64,000 nt of DNA from Aegilops tauschii subsp. strangulata (lineage: Eukaryota > Streptophyta > Magnoliopsida > Poales > Poaceae), in contig NC_053037.3 in the NCBI RefSeq assembly GCF_002575655.3, forward strand, positions 501,340,544 through 501,404,543, read 5' to 3'. Positions 46,441 through 57,341 of this stretch are shown piece by piece. Position 1 is the first letter of the stretch. Each line of letters opens with the position of its first letter. Made by a program: the position numbers and the translations under genes. The notes under the pieces are model-generated. The model searched no databases. It was not told the origin of the DNA and worked only from the letters and a program-made list of their open reading frames with translations.

Positions 46441-47231
46441 GCATGCTCACTTCATGTTTCTCCTATCCTCGCAAACATGGTCTCTTGACGTCTCCCTTGA
46501 GAAGTGTCACACTCTCCCTATCATTATACATTACACTATTTTTCATTATCTCTCACGTCTCTACTGTTCTCTGGTATCACTCGGTACCTAAGCTTTCTTT
46601 TTCACCGCCACACACACAGTCTCTAGTCGTCTTTCACTTTGTCTTTCACTCTATGGGATTCTCTCACACACCCTATATGTCTCTACATATGACTCATACC
46701 ACTAAAATTACTCTCTCTCTCTCTCTCTCTCTCTTTCCTGTAGACACAACATTTGTTGCGGTCTCCTTTTCGTCTCCATCTCAGACTGACATTATTCATT
46801 TGTTTACCGATCAGACAACCCCGACTACTGTCTCCTCTCTCTCTCTCACAGACACACACACACAACTCCTGCTTCCACTCCCCTTCCCGACTACCGTCTC
46901 TCTCTCTCACACACACAAAACTCTCGCTTTCGCACCCCGACTCGTATTTCTCTCACAAACATTTATCGAGTAGCTAGCCTCTAGATAGTTTTATACACCC
47001 GCACACTCGTGCTTCCACCATCGCATACATGTCTCTCTCCCGCTCCTTGTATCTATGTAGATTTTTCTTCCCTTCTTGAGGCACGCCCTCTCGATCGTGC
47101 ACACACACACACTATCGCCTCATTTTAAGCTGATACCTATCGCACACACACTCCTTGTGTCTTTGTCACACATGCACTCCGTCCTCCTCCACTCTCCCTC
47201 TCTCTCACACACACATGGGCTTTTTGCAACA
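46441..47231. repeat. CT/CA-rich low-complexity tract with microsatellites
   Basis: Dominated by C, T and A with (CT)12 at 46711-46734 and several CTCTCTCACACACAC runs. The long open frame across it is compositional. A comparable GA/CA-rich tract is at 52200-53190. Confidence 0.7.
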
Positions 47232-47670
47232 ACTAGCAAGATGCCCATGCATTGCATGGAACATCAAGATGCATTTGTATGAGTAGTTTATCTTGTGGGG
47301 GAAAAGGATGAACGAGGGAAGGCCTTATTTGCAAATGTGGAGAGGGGTGTGGGTATATTTTTGCAAAATTGCCATAGTTTCCTTCCTATCCGTCAGATAT
47401 AGATCGGACAACCTATATTGCAGGATGGCAGGCACACGATCATCACCGACAATGCTTTTTATGATAGTAGGGATAAAAAATAGAGTTGGTGATGATGGTG
47501 GGCCTGCCATCTTGCAATGTAGGTCGTCCGATTTATATCTGACGGATAGGAAGGAAAATATGGAAATTTACCCGCACTCTTCACCACATTTGCAGATAAG
47601 GCCTTCCCTCATTCATCCTTTTCTCCCACAAGATCTTGATGTTCCGTGCAACGCACGGGCATCTTGCTAG
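47232..47670. mobile_element. Long foldback element, arms spanning almost the whole length
   Basis: It begins CTAGCAAGATGCCCATGC and ends GCACGGGCATCTTGCTAG. The complement of the right half matches the left half nearly base for base to the centre at about 47455, including GGAACATCAAGAT, AGGGAAGGCCTTAT and CCTATCCGTCAGATATA. This gives a hairpin with ~210-base arms. No clear target duplication. The GTGCCCGTGCNTTGCAC-type terminal motif occurs in other small Triticeae transposons. Non-coding. Confidence 0.8.
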
Positions 47671-49186
47671 TAAGAGTAGAAATTAGACATATACCACTTC
47701 TCGAATCTTGAAACCAACAACATTCCTCCCTTATCTCATCAAAACCGCCAAAGGAATATATTTTGAGTGAAACATAACATATTTTTAGTGATATACGTAT
47801 TTCAAAACTAGACTTTTTTTCTATCAAATCGGTGAATATGTATTAATCTACTTTGATCGTGTGGCAACGCATTGGCACATTGCTAGTAGTTATTATAATT
47901 TTTTGGACACCAGCCAAATGGTGGAGTACATATACGAAGAGAAGAGGCGCACGCATGCAGTCGGCCTCTCGCTGTCTCGCACACATGAGTGTTACGTAAA
48001 GGCGACGTTAACAAATAAACCCTAAAACCCTAGGTGCACGATTGCTGCATTCGCGGGTACCGGCTACGTGGTGGAGCACCTTTGTAGGAATAGTCAGCTC
48101 GCGTGATAATTTGATCCGTAGGAGTTGATGGTCGGGACCACAGGTGAACGACTTGGAGCGCGGTGGCTCATCAGTTGCCACAGATCGAGTAGCCAAGTTT
48201 AAAATATCATTTTTTAGCGGGGTTAAGAGTTCCGATTTTCAATGGCGCGTTATAAGTAGTAAGTAGTTTTTAGAACGATTGGTATAGAGCGAAAATGGAA
48301 TTCATAGTACTACGTACCTCCTTGGCGTATGGTTGTATGTTTTTTTTGCGATGCAGGTTGTATGGGTTTATGTTGTGAGATGTTGAACCTGGTAGTTCTA
48401 GGGCAAATACTATGGTTTAGATTTAGATGCTGGTTTTCAGTAATGAAAATCGGAGGGGGAAACCCTTCTTTGATTAAAAAAACTACTACCTCCATTCTGG
48501 TTTACTAGTCCCCATCGTACTTTGGGTCAAAGTTTGTCCATGAATTTTACTTGTGAAATGTGAATGGAAAACGAGATTTTGTTATATCCAAACAAAAAGG
48601 ACTCGAGAGAGTGATTGCTCTGACACGGACGCGACATCTCATAGCGCAAGCATTGAACCGGCACGCCGGCCAAGAGGGTCGCACTCGCTGCAGGCCCGGC
48701 TGAGCACGCCTCCTCGCCGCGTGCAACCAGCTTAAGACTGCCCCGCCTGCCTTCATTGAATCCGCGCGTGTGCCGGCAACACGTCCTTCCGTGAGCCGGC
48801 AGGCATTTTAGAACACAAAAAATGACTAAAATATAATTAATTTACGCATGGTCTTGACTTGTTGTGCTCGCACTAGTAGCAGGAACTAGTAGAGGATTTT
48901 CTTTATTTATAACTCTCCTCACATTTTTTTGGCTTTGAAGTGAATCATGGTTGTGGACATTATGTATGAATGTGCAGATATCTGTGAACATGAGTTTGAT
49001 GTGGAAGTTGAACTTGGAATGTCGGGCTTGCGCGTGAACTATACCATGTCGAATGCTTCGTCTGTTATTGTTTGGAAAGTAAATGCTGTTATTACATGAC
49101 CCGAAAAAAAACATTTTGTGCCACATCAGTAGATGCACGGACATCACAACAGGCATGCTGACTGGATAAACATTTGAACCTAGCTA
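47671..49186. other. Non-coding stretch with MITE debris
   Basis: A partial terminal motif (GCAACGCATTGGCACATTGCTAG) lies near 47862 and a half Stowaway-like end near 48486-48580 (CTACCTCCATTCTGGTTTA). 48590-48800 is GC-rich without a convincing ORF. Nothing else is supported. Confidence 0.5.
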
Positions 49187-49973
49187 TTATGAAGGAAATT
49201 TTGTATTGACAACAGTTTTAGATAGCAGGAGACGCCTAGCCTGCTCTGCCTCTGCTAGCTTATTTCTGGCTTCTTCCATCTCTTCTTTGGCTTGGGTGAA
49301 GAGATCATCTGATTGCTCTTTTCGCTTCTTCAGGAACTCGGCTACATTCTCAAGGGCTGCTGCAAGCTTTCTTTCAGCCTTTACTAATGCCACGAGGACA
49401 CGAACAGCTGACGACTCCACCTCGCTTGTGTGTAATCCAACATCATCTAGGAATTTGCACCTTGTGTGTAATCCAGCATCATTAGGGAACTGGCACCTTG
49501 TGTGTAATCCAGCCTCATTTTGGAAACATGATCTCGAGGTTGACCATACTTCCCTCCTCGCAGGAACTGCATCCTAACATGAAGTTACTTCTTTTTTAGA
49601 TCAATACTCAGAGCAACCTAGGTCCATTTAGTAGAAGCCAGATAAACAGAACTCGGAGAAGTGAATTCAAAAGGAAAAATAAAAATAAAAACAGACTACA
49701 AGGTGAGAACACCCACTTCCTACATCAAGCTAAAAACGAAAGCATTAGGATGATTAAGACTCTTCTTATTACACATCGAAGAACATCACGCTTAAGAGAA
49801 ACATAAACTACAACATATACACATCGAAGAACATGAGGCTACACGAAAGTAATTGAAAGGGTGCTACTTACCAAAGCTTGTTTTATAGGTTCGGTGCAGC
49901 TCCTCTTTAACTTGCCACGCTCCTTGAAGATGTCCCGAATATCCCGTGTTTGGTCTTCATTGCTCCTCTGCAT
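49187..49973 (-). CDS. Two-exon gene for a 162-residue coiled-coil protein, function unknown
   Basis: Exon 1 is 49973-49872 (MQRSNEDQTRDIRD...PIKQAL), donor GTAAGT; exon 2 is 49573-49187, acceptor TAG, phase 0, with no stop in either. The start was chosen as the first in-frame ATG of exon 1. Residues ~55-95 contain a 15-residue repeat around GLHTRCQFPNDA, three times. The C-terminal ~75 residues are a strong coiled coil (LVKAERKLAAALENVAEFLK, then Lys/Glu/Ala heptads) ending VVNTKFPS. No signal peptide or membrane segment. I do not recognise the family. The AP2-like gene lies ~230 bases upstream in the same direction, but nothing shows they are linked. Alternatively, both could be cargo of an unrecognised transposon. 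Splicing is predicted only. Confidence 0.55.
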
Positions 49974-50204
49974 GTTCGCACTCGTGGTTTTAAAATCTCA
50001 ACATGGCAAGAAAAATATACTACTAGTAATACTCGCGCATCTTGTGGGCAACATTAAAGCACTCGTCTGCCATGTTAGAGCATCTCCAACAGAATCGCAA
50101 CGCGCGGCGCTTTAAAAAAGCGTTTACAGTGCTGAGATCGAGAAGTAGATACTAGAGAGTAGAGGATAGTTCTCAGCATAGATAGATAAAAAAAGATAAT
50201 TCAA

Positions 50205-50780
50205 CTACTCCTCGCCGTCCGACTCCTCCTCGGTGATGTCCTCCTCCGACGTCTGACTGTAGGCGTGAAGATACCGATCGTCGTCGGATTCCCAGGGCGA
50301 CGCTGCTCCTAGCCTCATGTTGAATTGTGCGTCCGCTTTTCGCCTACGCTTGTCCTCGCGATAGGCGGCTCGCTCCGCCCTCCTCTTATCCCTCTCCGCC
50401 CTCCTTTGCGCGTAGAACTCGCGCTCGTTGATGATGTCCCGCGGGAAGTGTTGGCGCAACAGCGCCCTAAGCCGCGGCAGAGGCGCGAGCTCCTGCGCCC
50501 GCTCCCGCGTCGGCACGTTGGGGAAGTTCAATGTTGTATGAGGCCACCGGAGGCGCCACACTGCCGCGTCGTACGCGCGGGCGGCCTCGTTGGCGTAGTC
50601 GAAATTGCCGAGGCCGAGGCGCATCCCGCGGAACCGGATCTCGGCGGAGAAGCCGCCGGAGGGGCGCGCGCGGACGCCGTGGTATCCCCAAGTTTCCCAG
50701 CGACGCGGCGGCGAGGCGAAAAAGAGCGGGGAGAGAGCGGTGGCGAGGCACAGAGCGGGGAGAGAGCGGTGGCAAGGCAC
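50205..50780 (-). CDS. AP2/ERF-domain protein, 191 residues
   Basis: One AP2/ERF DNA-binding domain at about residues 31-92: GYHGVRARPSGGFSAEIRF (strands), then FDYANEAARAYDAAVWRLR (helix), then LNFPNV. The rest is a Glu/Arg/Ala/Lys-rich helix (QRRAERDKRRAERAAYRED) with NLS-like basic runs, ending in an acidic SEEDITEEESDGEE tail. By homology it would be a nuclear GCC- or DRE-type DNA-binding protein; it resembles a large divergent group of Triticeae AP2-like genes rather than a typical stress ERF. The N-terminus (MPCHRSLPALCLATALSP) comes from a small GC-rich tandem repeat, so the true start is doubtful. A TATA box is only ~25 bases upstream of that ATG. Confidence 0.7.
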   Translation of the reverse strand: MPCHRSLPALCLATALSPLFFASPPRRWETWGYHGVRARPSGGFSAEIRFRGMRLGLGNFDYANEAARAYDAAVWRLRWPHTTLNFPNVPTRERAQELAPLPRLRALLRQHFPRDIINEREFYAQRRAERDKRRAERAAYREDKRRRKADAQFNMRLGAASPWESDDDRYLHAYSQTSEEDITEEESDGEE

Positions 50781-50803
50781 AGAGCGGTGGGAGGGCGTTG
50801 GAT

Positions 50804-50812
50804 TTTATAAAG
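50804..50812 (-). promoter_or_regulatory. TATA box upstream of the AP2-like gene
   Basis: TTTATAAAA on the minus strand. With the usual ~30-base spacing, transcription would start at or just after the first ATG (50780), leaving no leader, which conflicts with use of that ATG. Confidence 0.45.
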
Positions 50813-51636
50813 CGCGCCGGACGCCGCACGCCAAAACTAGCACACGCCCGGCCGCTTTTTCCCGCGCGCACGCGATCCTTTCCCGACGTCTCTGCTATCT
50901 CTACTCTCTTATCTACTAGCGCGATACAGGAGCGACGCACAATTACAAGCTGATATTCTGTTGGACAATGGAGGCTATAACCAATTACTTTTACGGGAAC
51001 AATAGCACCCAGGAAATTTGAAGGGTAGGTATGAACAAAATAGGAACTGCACATGTACTGCTAAGTGATTCAATACACACATTACCAATCGAGGAGGAGA
51101 ACGATGGTCGCGCGGCCTCTGTGAGTCATGGTTGGCAATGGGAGTCAGTTCATTGTCCACGACGGTGGTACTTCTGCACTTGGCGTCGGCTTCCGGGAAG
51201 AAGATCCAAGACCGTGGAAGACGATGCCGGGGAAGAGGCTCCGTGTACGATGACGACGATGTTCCGGCTCCAGTGCGGCGTACGAGGTCATCGATGAGGT
51301 AGATGCGCTGCGGTGGACGAGTGCGCCGATGTAAAGGGGAGGTGCACGAAGGCTGCGGTGCCGTGGAGAAGTCTATTTTGCGGTAGGGATAGAAAATGGG
51401 GAGTATTCAGGTGTACTACTCTGGGTGCTGGGGTGGGGTTGGCTGGGTAGGGTGAACCTGAAGTTACGAAAACAGCCCCCTACCAAGCGTCATCCGTAGG
51501 CCTATTCCGAAGGCTATGATGGTAACTTCCCACTGCTCGAATCAGGGTCGCGGGTGATTTTCCCGCCGAGCTCAAAATTTTGTGACACTGGACTCCTCGT
51601 GTGGCGTGTTGAGTGATTCGGCTAAGCAACTAGCGA
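50813..51636. other. Non-coding region, no gene seen
   Basis: 51060-51420 is moderately GC-rich with GACGACG- and GGTGGACGAG-type sequence but no recognisable protein in any frame. The remainder is unremarkable. Confidence 0.45.
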
Positions 51637-51859
51637 GTAGTAGTAAACTCTGCATATTAGGTTTGACCAAAGTTTATAGGAAAATATAAACATTTACCAT
51701 AACAAATATGTATGATGGGAAAGTACATTCAATAATGAATCTAATGGTATTTATTTGTTATTGTATATGTTAATATTTTTTGTTATAAGCTTTCTGAGAG
51801 TTTACAAAACTTGACTTTGACCAATGCTAATACGCAGACTTAAATAAAAACGGAGGGAG
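51637..51859. mobile_element. Stowaway-type MITE, left end eroded
   Basis: The right end reads TAAATAAAAACGGAGGGAG followed by TA. The left side (CTCTGCATATTAGGTTTGACC) is the inverted counterpart of TTGACCAATGCTAATACGCAGA near the right end. The outer left terminal repeat is lost or diverged. Confidence 0.6.
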
Positions 51860-51861
51860 TA

Positions 51862-53514
51862 CACATTTGTTTTCTTAGTTTGTAGTGAACTAATCATTTG
51901 TTGAAATTGTGAAATAAATATATTAGGCTATTGACTTCGAATGTAATGGTCTATACAATTCAATAGTTACAATCATTTTCGAATCCCAAGATGTATACAA
52001 GGTCTATAGTACTTCACAACATGCTCAAACTCACATTATCCCAGTCAAATGAGAATCTAAATGCATTTCATAGTTATTACTTTGTAGGATGCAACAAAAA
52101 CAACCATAACTCTACATCAGCCATTATAGAAGCAACATTTTGACATATCCCAATGTGTGAATGAAACGTGCAGAGAGAACTTTTGAAGATGGAGTAGATA
52201 GGGCAGGAAAGATGGTATGTATGTGGACGAGAGAGTAGGAGACAAACCTAACGTGACAGAGAGAGATAGAGAGAGAAAGAGAGAGGAAGAAGTTAGGTCT
52301 GTGAGAAAGATGGATACATGTAATATACATGAGATGCGTGTGCATCTGGATTCTGTATACGTGGAAGGAGAAGAGACAACATGTTTGATGAGAGAGCTGG
52401 AAAAACATGGACGAGAGGGGAAGGATCTCGTGGGTTGAGGGATTGACAATTTTGATCGGGGGGGGGGAGAGGGATTGGTAATTTTGTGCAAGAGAGAGAG
52501 AGAGAGGGTGGGGGGAGGAGTCAGTCAGCCGTCGTCACATCACCCTGCTTCCAAATGACCCCGCATTCTCTAGTGCGGGGTGGTCGCCGTCTTCGATCTG
52601 CTCGATGCCCTCTTTGAAGATTGAGGTGTTGTGCATGTTGGGGTGCAAAGAAGCACAAGCGAGAGTGGTCGCCGTATAACCTTGGATGGGGATGAATTGT
52701 GTGCTCGGGGGAGTGTGTATGTGTGTGTGTGTTGTGCTGCGTGTGTCTCTCTGTGTGTGTGTGTGTCAGATATTGACAGAAAACAAACCAAACAGAGAAA
52801 TGGGTGTTCACGAAGAGATTGTGCGGGCCTTGAGGTGGGCAGGGGCCGGGTGAGGGTGTCAAAATGTGCGCGTTGATGCATGTGTTGCATGCGACCGTGC
52901 GAGGGACGGACGAATCGAGAGAGATGGTTGTTGTGTTACGGATGCTCCTCTCTCTGTCTCTCTCTCCCTCTCTCTCTCTCTCACACACACACACAAGTAA
53001 ACTAGAAGACCGTTCTCTCAAGTATACACAACGTATCGGCATCTGTCTATGTCCCACTCATGCATGATCATTAGCACATTCACACCTCTCTATGTCTGTA
53101 TCACACGCACAGCGTCTCCACATTGCCCTTCCGCCACAACACACATATGGACACATACACACGTTCTCTCTCAGTCAGACACACAAAATCAGTATTAAAA
53201 AAACTAGGGCGCACCTAAAATGTCCAAATCCAAATAAACACGAACTGGAGCTAAATTCAAATATATGGAAATATTGCAGCGTCAAGAACTTTCACAGGAA
53301 TAAAACTTGAGTAATATTCGAGGATTGTTCTCACACACACAAAAAGGTTCGGTGGATGTCCTTCGAGCGCGACACGGTGACGCACCGTTCGATCGACCGC
53401 GCGGCCGCGATTCATGCGCTTGCACAGGATTCCGTATCGTGGCTGTGGTACTAACTAATAAAAGCGCTGCCTAAGTCTAATGTTTACGTGTACTAGTACG
53501 GTTTTCTTTTATGT
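51862..53514. repeat. AT-rich then GA/GT/CA-rich simple-sequence region
   Basis: 51862-52200 is AT-rich with nothing recognised. 52250-52290 and 52490-52510 are GA-rich, with a run of nine G near 52462. 52715-52770 has GT repeats, and 52950-53000 has CT then CA repeats. No gene is supported. Open frames here are compositional. Confidence 0.6.
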
Positions 53515-54334
53515 TTGACCAACCTTATATATAAAAGTAAAGTAAGCTCCCACACGCGCACTGATCAATATGCCGCCGCCCGCCTGCTCCGGCCAACAAT
53601 TTCCCGCCCATCACCGCCGTGTCGCCGCCATCCCTCTGCCATCAAGCCGAAGGCTCGCCCGCTCACGTCGTCTGCAGTCCCTCCTCGCGATGCCGCCGCG
53701 CTGCCAAGCACGCGAGCAGCTGGTGGAGCCGCGTCTATGCACGCAGCGTATGAAGGGGAGGACGAGCGCGTGCTCCAGCACGCTGGCGAGGAGGAACTAG
53801 CGTGTCATTGTCGTCTCCGCCCCCGCGGAGGAGGCGCGCATGGTTGCTGTCGCGGCGGAAGCCGGTCGCGCGCGCGTCGAGCCTGCAAACCGGGTGCGGA
53901 CGCGGAATCTACCTTCGAGACCTTGAATGCCACGTGGATCCTGCAATCTGAAGGAGCAATTTGGGTTAGTCGACTCATGTGAGCCGTTTGATGCAATATG
54001 GATGGCTAGAAGGGCTTCTTCCACCTCTTCTGCCGTCTTCTTCCTTCGCTCCGTTGAACTTCTTTCACAAATCGACCATCCCAAATTATACTACTAGTAC
54101 GAACGTATTAAGTAAAGTAGGAACACGAAGGTACGAGCAGTAGTACCAACTGCAAGAAGAACCGTAGTAAGGCATAATACTAGTACTATTGTACGTACTA
54201 AAGAGTTCAAATAACGAGAAAGAACATAAACATAGTTCTGTTGGGGCCTCAGCACAACACACCCTTGAAAATAAAATAAGCAACTAGTCCGCTTGACACT
54301 GCAGTAGAACCAGCATGAGCGACAGCACTGCCAC
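53515..54334. other. Region with unassigned open frames
   Basis: The plus strand is open 53515-53982 (Ser/Pro/Arg-rich, ending WILQSEGAIWVSRLM). The minus strand is open 53797-54084 (SICERSSTERRKKTAEEVEE). They overlap and neither shows a known domain; GC content is high at 53560-53900. One may be a gene remnant but I cannot decide which. 54085-54334 is probably 3' flank of the exonuclease gene. Confidence 0.25.
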
Positions 54335-55051
54335 CTACTCGGAGTCCGAGTCCACGTCCTCGACTTCATCCTCGTCCCTCTTCCTCTTCGCCGACGCTTC
54401 TTTGCTTGAACCGGACACTGGGCTCTGCTTCTTCATCCAACCCTTGTAGATATTTAAACAAAGGTAGGCATCCATTGCTGCGTACATGATGTGATCTTCA
54501 TATAATGTCTTCGACTCCCATGCATGATGAAACTCGTGATGAGGTTTCTTCAGTTTAGCGTACGAAGGATCAATCATGGCTGCTGCCAGGGTCCGCATTG
54601 AAGGTTGAGAGGAGGACACCAGGCTTGCCTTCTGGAGATCGAAGGGCTGGTCTACAATGAGACCTATCCGACGCAGGACATCCCTGTCGTTCTTAAAGCC
54701 TACAGTAACGAATTTCACTCTTTTGTCCTTGAGGAAGTTCTTAAAATCCTGGCACTCAATGTCGGCATGGCATATGTCGTAGACCAAGCAAACGTTATGT
54801 ACGCAAACCTGGATCACGGCGGGCTTCTTCCTCTCTTCGTCCTTTAGATCCTTCTCTCGTCCCAGGACTGTGGTGTACTCAACATCTAGCCCAGCGACCC
54901 ACTCATCCGTTGAACTGTTGAACATGCGTAGGAAGCGAGCAAGCCATGCTTTCACCGTCTCGGATCCACGTGTGTAGATGACGATGAACTGATCACCGGT
55001 GATGGCTCTAACCTGGTACTCAGCGGTGACCATGGAGATTTGCGAGGCCAT
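54335..55051 (-). CDS. WRN-type 3'-5' exonuclease-domain protein, 238 residues, single exon
   Basis: DnaQ-like (DEDD) exonuclease domain. Exo I is AGLDVEYT (D and E), exo II includes VGFKNDRDVLRR, exo III is YAAMDAYLCLNIYKG. The core helix-strand order AVIQVCVHNVCLVYDICHAD fits plant Werner-syndrome-like exonucleases, which degrade 3' DNA (or RNA) ends and are small stand-alone proteins in plants, often multi-copy in grasses. Start chosen at MASQISMVTAEY (55051), in the context AAATCCATGG; the open frame continues upstream to 55294 but that part (TPFARPTHPRLLPY) looks like leader. The C-terminus KRKRDEDEVEDVDSDSE is a likely nuclear signal plus acidic tail. No breaks seen; it is the most convincing intact host gene here. 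Substrate is not deducible. Confidence 0.82.
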   Translation of the reverse strand: MASQISMVTAEYQVRAITGDQFIVIYTRGSETVKAWLARFLRMFNSSTDEWVAGLDVEYTTVLGREKDLKDEERKKPAVIQVCVHNVCLVYDICHADIECQDFKNFLKDKRVKFVTVGFKNDRDVLRRIGLIVDQPFDLQKASLVSSSQPSMRTLAAAMIDPSYAKLKKPHHEFHHAWESKTLYEDHIMYAAMDAYLCLNIYKGWMKKQSPVSGSSKEASAKRKRDEDEVEDVDSDSE

Positions 55052-55567
55052 GGATTTTGGAGGAGGGTTAGGAGAAGTTGAACTGTTGTACCCCGAAAAA
55101 AAAACTAGGAGCGAATTAATGTGAAAGGACGGGACGACTGGGAGCGAACTGTTGTAAGGTAGAAGACGGGGATGAGTAGGGCGTGCGAACGGCGTGGGGT
55201 TGCTGGCTTGCCCGGTGGATAAACGGCTGCATGCCCTCAAAGAGTTCTCGAGAACTATGCGGGACCCACTAGATGTCATGTCTACTAGACCCATATCGTA
55301 GGCCTGACGGTATAGCTTCTGCCTGTTCGCACGCCATGCCGACGCGTGGATGTAACTTCACTTAATTCTATCAAACGTCGCGCCTCCCACGACCTTCGCC
55401 TCCCTTGCGCAGTCGCGCCCTTTGAGACTTCGACCGGCTATAAATGAGCAATTTTTTTGCCTTTTTTTAGACAAGCAATTTTTTTGCCTACTCCGCATCC
55501 ATGATACTCCCTCTGGTCCTTTTTACTCCCGTCAACCGTTTGCAAAGTGTTTGCCCAAATTTATACT

Positions 55568-55967
55568 TTTTTTGAACACCGCCTTATATTAATTAACCAG
55601 CCACACCAGTACACTCATTCGATACAATATTCACCACACAGGGCGGTACGTTATTTACAAGAATACCATCTAATCTATTGTCAAAGCTATACTTAGTGAT
55701 TAAGTGTGCCACCTTATTGGCCGAACGGCTAATCTTTGAGAATTGAAGATTGTTGATCAACTTTGAGATGCTCAATGCTTTCATCTTCAGGTCACGCATA
55801 GCAGACCTGTCATAGTCCCCCGATGCAAGAGACGCTACCACAAAAGCGCAATCAGTCTCCAAAATTACAGGATTATGAAGAGAAATACCTATGTAGAGAC
55901 CGGCAATGCAAGCCCTAAGCTCCGCTTCCTCCACGCTTTGACAGGCATCAATGAAATCCCACGACCG
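55568..55967 (-). mobile_element. 5'-truncated LINE insertion with poly(A) and target duplication
   Basis: Exact 10-base repeat AATTTATACT flanks it (55558-55567 and 55968-55977). On the minus strand the 3' end is an A run (T run at 55567-55573), preceded by a short 3' UTR and the C-terminal end of an ORF. That ORF (stop at 55593) encodes an RNase H-like domain (RVT_3 type): EEAELRACIAGLYIG, ILETDCAFVVASL, ISRSANKVAHLI. This is the C-terminus of plant LINE ORF2. It was inserted into an older Stowaway-like sequence beginning CTCCCTCTGGTCC at about 55507. Confidence 0.85.
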
Positions 55968-56207
55968 AATTTATACTAAAAATATCAATATCTACAATAC
56001 TGATTATAATGAGTATAAGAACTACATTTTATAATGAGTGTAAAAATATTGATTTGACATTGTGAATGTTGACACATTTTTCTATAAGTCTGGTGAAAGT
56101 AAAGGTACATTGACTTCAGACAAAACTTAAATGCACAATGCAGACTAGTTCCTCCGTCCAAGTGCGTGCCATGTCCTATCTTGTCATCACAACAAGGTTA
56201 GCTATTA

Positions 56208-56480
56208 GGCTGGCCATAGTGGGGGTAACATAAGTAGTATCATGCACTTGGGACTCACAAACATGCTAATGTGGTAGGCAATTAAAGAAGAGGGAGATGG
56301 TTATAGTAACATAGGTAGATACCTTAACATAATAAATGTGATGCTACTATGTGTCATGCATGGCAATAAATGAGACCACCTATGATAATAATCTATGATA
56401 CTATGCACTATAGAGGTAGTAACATAGACTAGTAACATATGCATGTTACTAGTCTAAGTTACTCCCCACTATGACCAGCC
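56208..56480. mobile_element. Tourist/Harbinger-type MITE, 273 bp
   Basis: Ends GGCTGGCCATAGTGGGGGTAA and CTCCCCACTATGACCAGCC are inverted repeats. TTA flanks both sides (56205-56207 and 56481-56483), the PIF/Harbinger target. Remnants of a related element lie at 56690-56755. Confidence 0.88.
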
Positions 56481-56483
56481 TTA

Positions 56484-57341
56484 GAGTACCACTACCTCCC
56501 TTCTAGTTTAAAGGGCTCGATTCAAAAATTTCACCTACTCTTAGCAAGATAGTAGAGGCAGTGGAATAGTTTTTGAAGTCTGCAAAAGTACTCAACTAGT
56601 GCTGTCGTTCTTCACAAAAAATGTGTTTACCAATGCATGCATGAACACTAGTTACTCTAACCCCCCTCTCTTCTTTAATTCTTTGCCACATCAGCATGTT
56701 TGCTAGTCCCGTGTGCATGATACCAGCTAAGATACCACCATTATGGCCAGCCTTAATCATCACATGCAATAATTTAGTGCACCTTGAAATATGAACATGT
56801 GTGGGGCGTGTATGTTTTTAATGACTTGAGACTATACCTAGCCCGGCATGCAAGATGACTTATTATGCACCGTTCCCCATACCTGCAGGAAGCCCGTTCG
56901 TCTCCAAATCATTTCCTCTCCATGTGTGGAAACAATATGCCTGCCAAACTCTCCTTCTCCCTCTGGCGGTCCCACCACTCCACCCCGTGTGAAAAAATCT
57001 GCATGCATGACTCTCCTCCCCCGACGCTCGTCCAATCCGTTGTGACCAGCAATATTTCCACCCCTTCGCTCCCCCGTAATTTACTCCAACAAATATGCCC
57101 ACGTAGCTGTTACTTAACTGCAGGTGCGTTGGGTCACTGACATATGGGCCCAACAGGGGTCTGGCCCACATGTCAGTGACGCAACTGGACCAGCAATTAA
57201 GTCAGTGCAGCTCAGTCCATATCTTACGTAGGTGTGCCATTGCTCGCTACAAATACTGCGCCTCCCACGACATCGCTATCTCCTCCCCCTCACGTTCACA
57301 TTCATCGCTATCTCCTCCCCCTCCCTCTCACGTCGACCACC
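56484..57341. other. MITE remnants and promoter region of the repeat-rich gene
   Basis: 56484-56760 holds partial MITE sequence. 57131-57181 is an inverted repeat, with GTCACTGACATATGGGCCC on one arm and GGCCCACATGTCAGTGAC on the other. The C-rich leader 57263-57341 precedes the ATG at 57342. ACAAATACTGCG near 57248 is a weak TATA candidate. Confidence 0.45.

Noticed and set aside
46443..46973. 176-residue Ser/Leu/Thr-rich plus-strand open frame
   Set aside because: Translation of CT/CA simple sequence.
51872..51889. TTAGTTTGTAGTG as possible right terminus of the CACTA element
   Set aside because: The inner sequence does not match the complement of the left terminus (CACTACAAAAAAATACAC) and there is no 3-bp target duplication. 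It is adjacent to a MITE end.
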